From positions 1-5,697 of the forward strand of contig JACQNA010000052.1 of NCBI GenBank assembly GCA_016203335.1: DNA of 5,697 nt. Reading direction: 5' to 3'. The notes beneath the pieces are model-generated. The model made no database searches. It saw only the letters and a list, made by a program, of their open reading frames with translations, and was not told the origin of the DNA. A program made the position numbers and the translations under genes. How positions within the stretch are numbered: the stretch's first letter is position 1; each line of letters starts with the position of its first letter. Shown here in pieces: positions 5,664-5,697 of this stretch. This DNA is from Candidatus Woesearchaeota archaeon. Its GTDB lineage: Archaea > Nanobdellota > Nanobdellia > Woesearchaeales > JACQNA01.

Positions 5664-5671
5664 ATATAAAA
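5664..5671 (-). promoter_or_regulatory. Box A of the YgiT-AbrB gene
   Basis: TTTTATAT matches the archaeal box A well and is centred about 38 bp upstream of the ATG at 5629, implying a leader of about 12 nt without a Shine-Dalgarno sequence. A second AT-rich stretch (5650-5658, AATTAAATT) is centred about 25 bp upstream of the ATG and could instead drive a leaderless transcript. I see no gene or other element between this box and the end of the window. Confidence 0.55.
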
Positions 5672-5697
5672 GACAAGAAGAGACAACACTATCTCTA

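Noticed and set aside
1..5697. tRNA or rRNA genes, CRISPR arrays, insertion sequences
   Set aside because: Intergenic gaps are 12 to 72 bp and contain no tRNA-like arms, regularly spaced repeats or transposase remnants; all longer stretches are accounted for by protein-coding genes.

Overview
The window looks like a piece of an archaeal chromosome, most likely from a DPANN-type lineage (inference). The archaeal signs are the secF-then-secD order with archaeal-type SecF motifs, TATA-like box A elements about 26 bp upstream of several start codons with no Shine-Dalgarno sequence (the leaderless pattern), and an AbrB-fold regulator with an archaeal-style promoter. The DPANN suggestion rests on weaker grounds: a divergent CTP synthase and a bacterial-type class II aldolase paired with a PfkB sugar kinase. 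All genes lie on the minus strand and coding density is very high; no gap exceeds about 75 bp.

Reading in the direction of transcription, from high to low coordinates: (1) 5291-5629, a small two-domain protein with a YgiT/MqsA-like CxxC...CxxC zinc finger and an AbrB/MazE-type swapped-hairpin domain, lower in GC than its neighbours and with no toxin gene visible. (2) 4301-5218 and 3336-4301, a class II fructose-bisphosphate aldolase and a PfkB-family sugar kinase whose stop and start codons share one base; this two-gene sugar-phosphate operon has a strong box A and a perfect 8-bp inverted repeat across the inferred transcription start. (3) 2760-3314, a minimal site-2-protease-like membrane metalloprotease (M50) with all three catalytic motifs. 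(4) 1021-2718, CTP synthase (pyrG), catalytically complete but with a 28-residue N-terminal extension and an altered UTP-binding loop. (5) 79-1008 and 1-86, secF and the first 28 codons of secD, overlapping by 8 bp.

Functionally, this is a run of housekeeping genes (lower glycolysis or gluconeogenesis, pyrimidine nucleotide synthesis, protein export) plus one membrane protease and one small DNA-binding regulator. The most interesting part is 5219-5697. Two promoters there each carry an inverted repeat centred about 18 bp downstream of the box A centre, next to a gene for an AbrB-type DNA-binding protein. This suggests autoregulation, and possibly control of the aldolase-kinase operon, by a toxin-less antitoxin-like protein. 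I see no RNA gene, mobile element, CRISPR array or unambiguous new multi-gene system.
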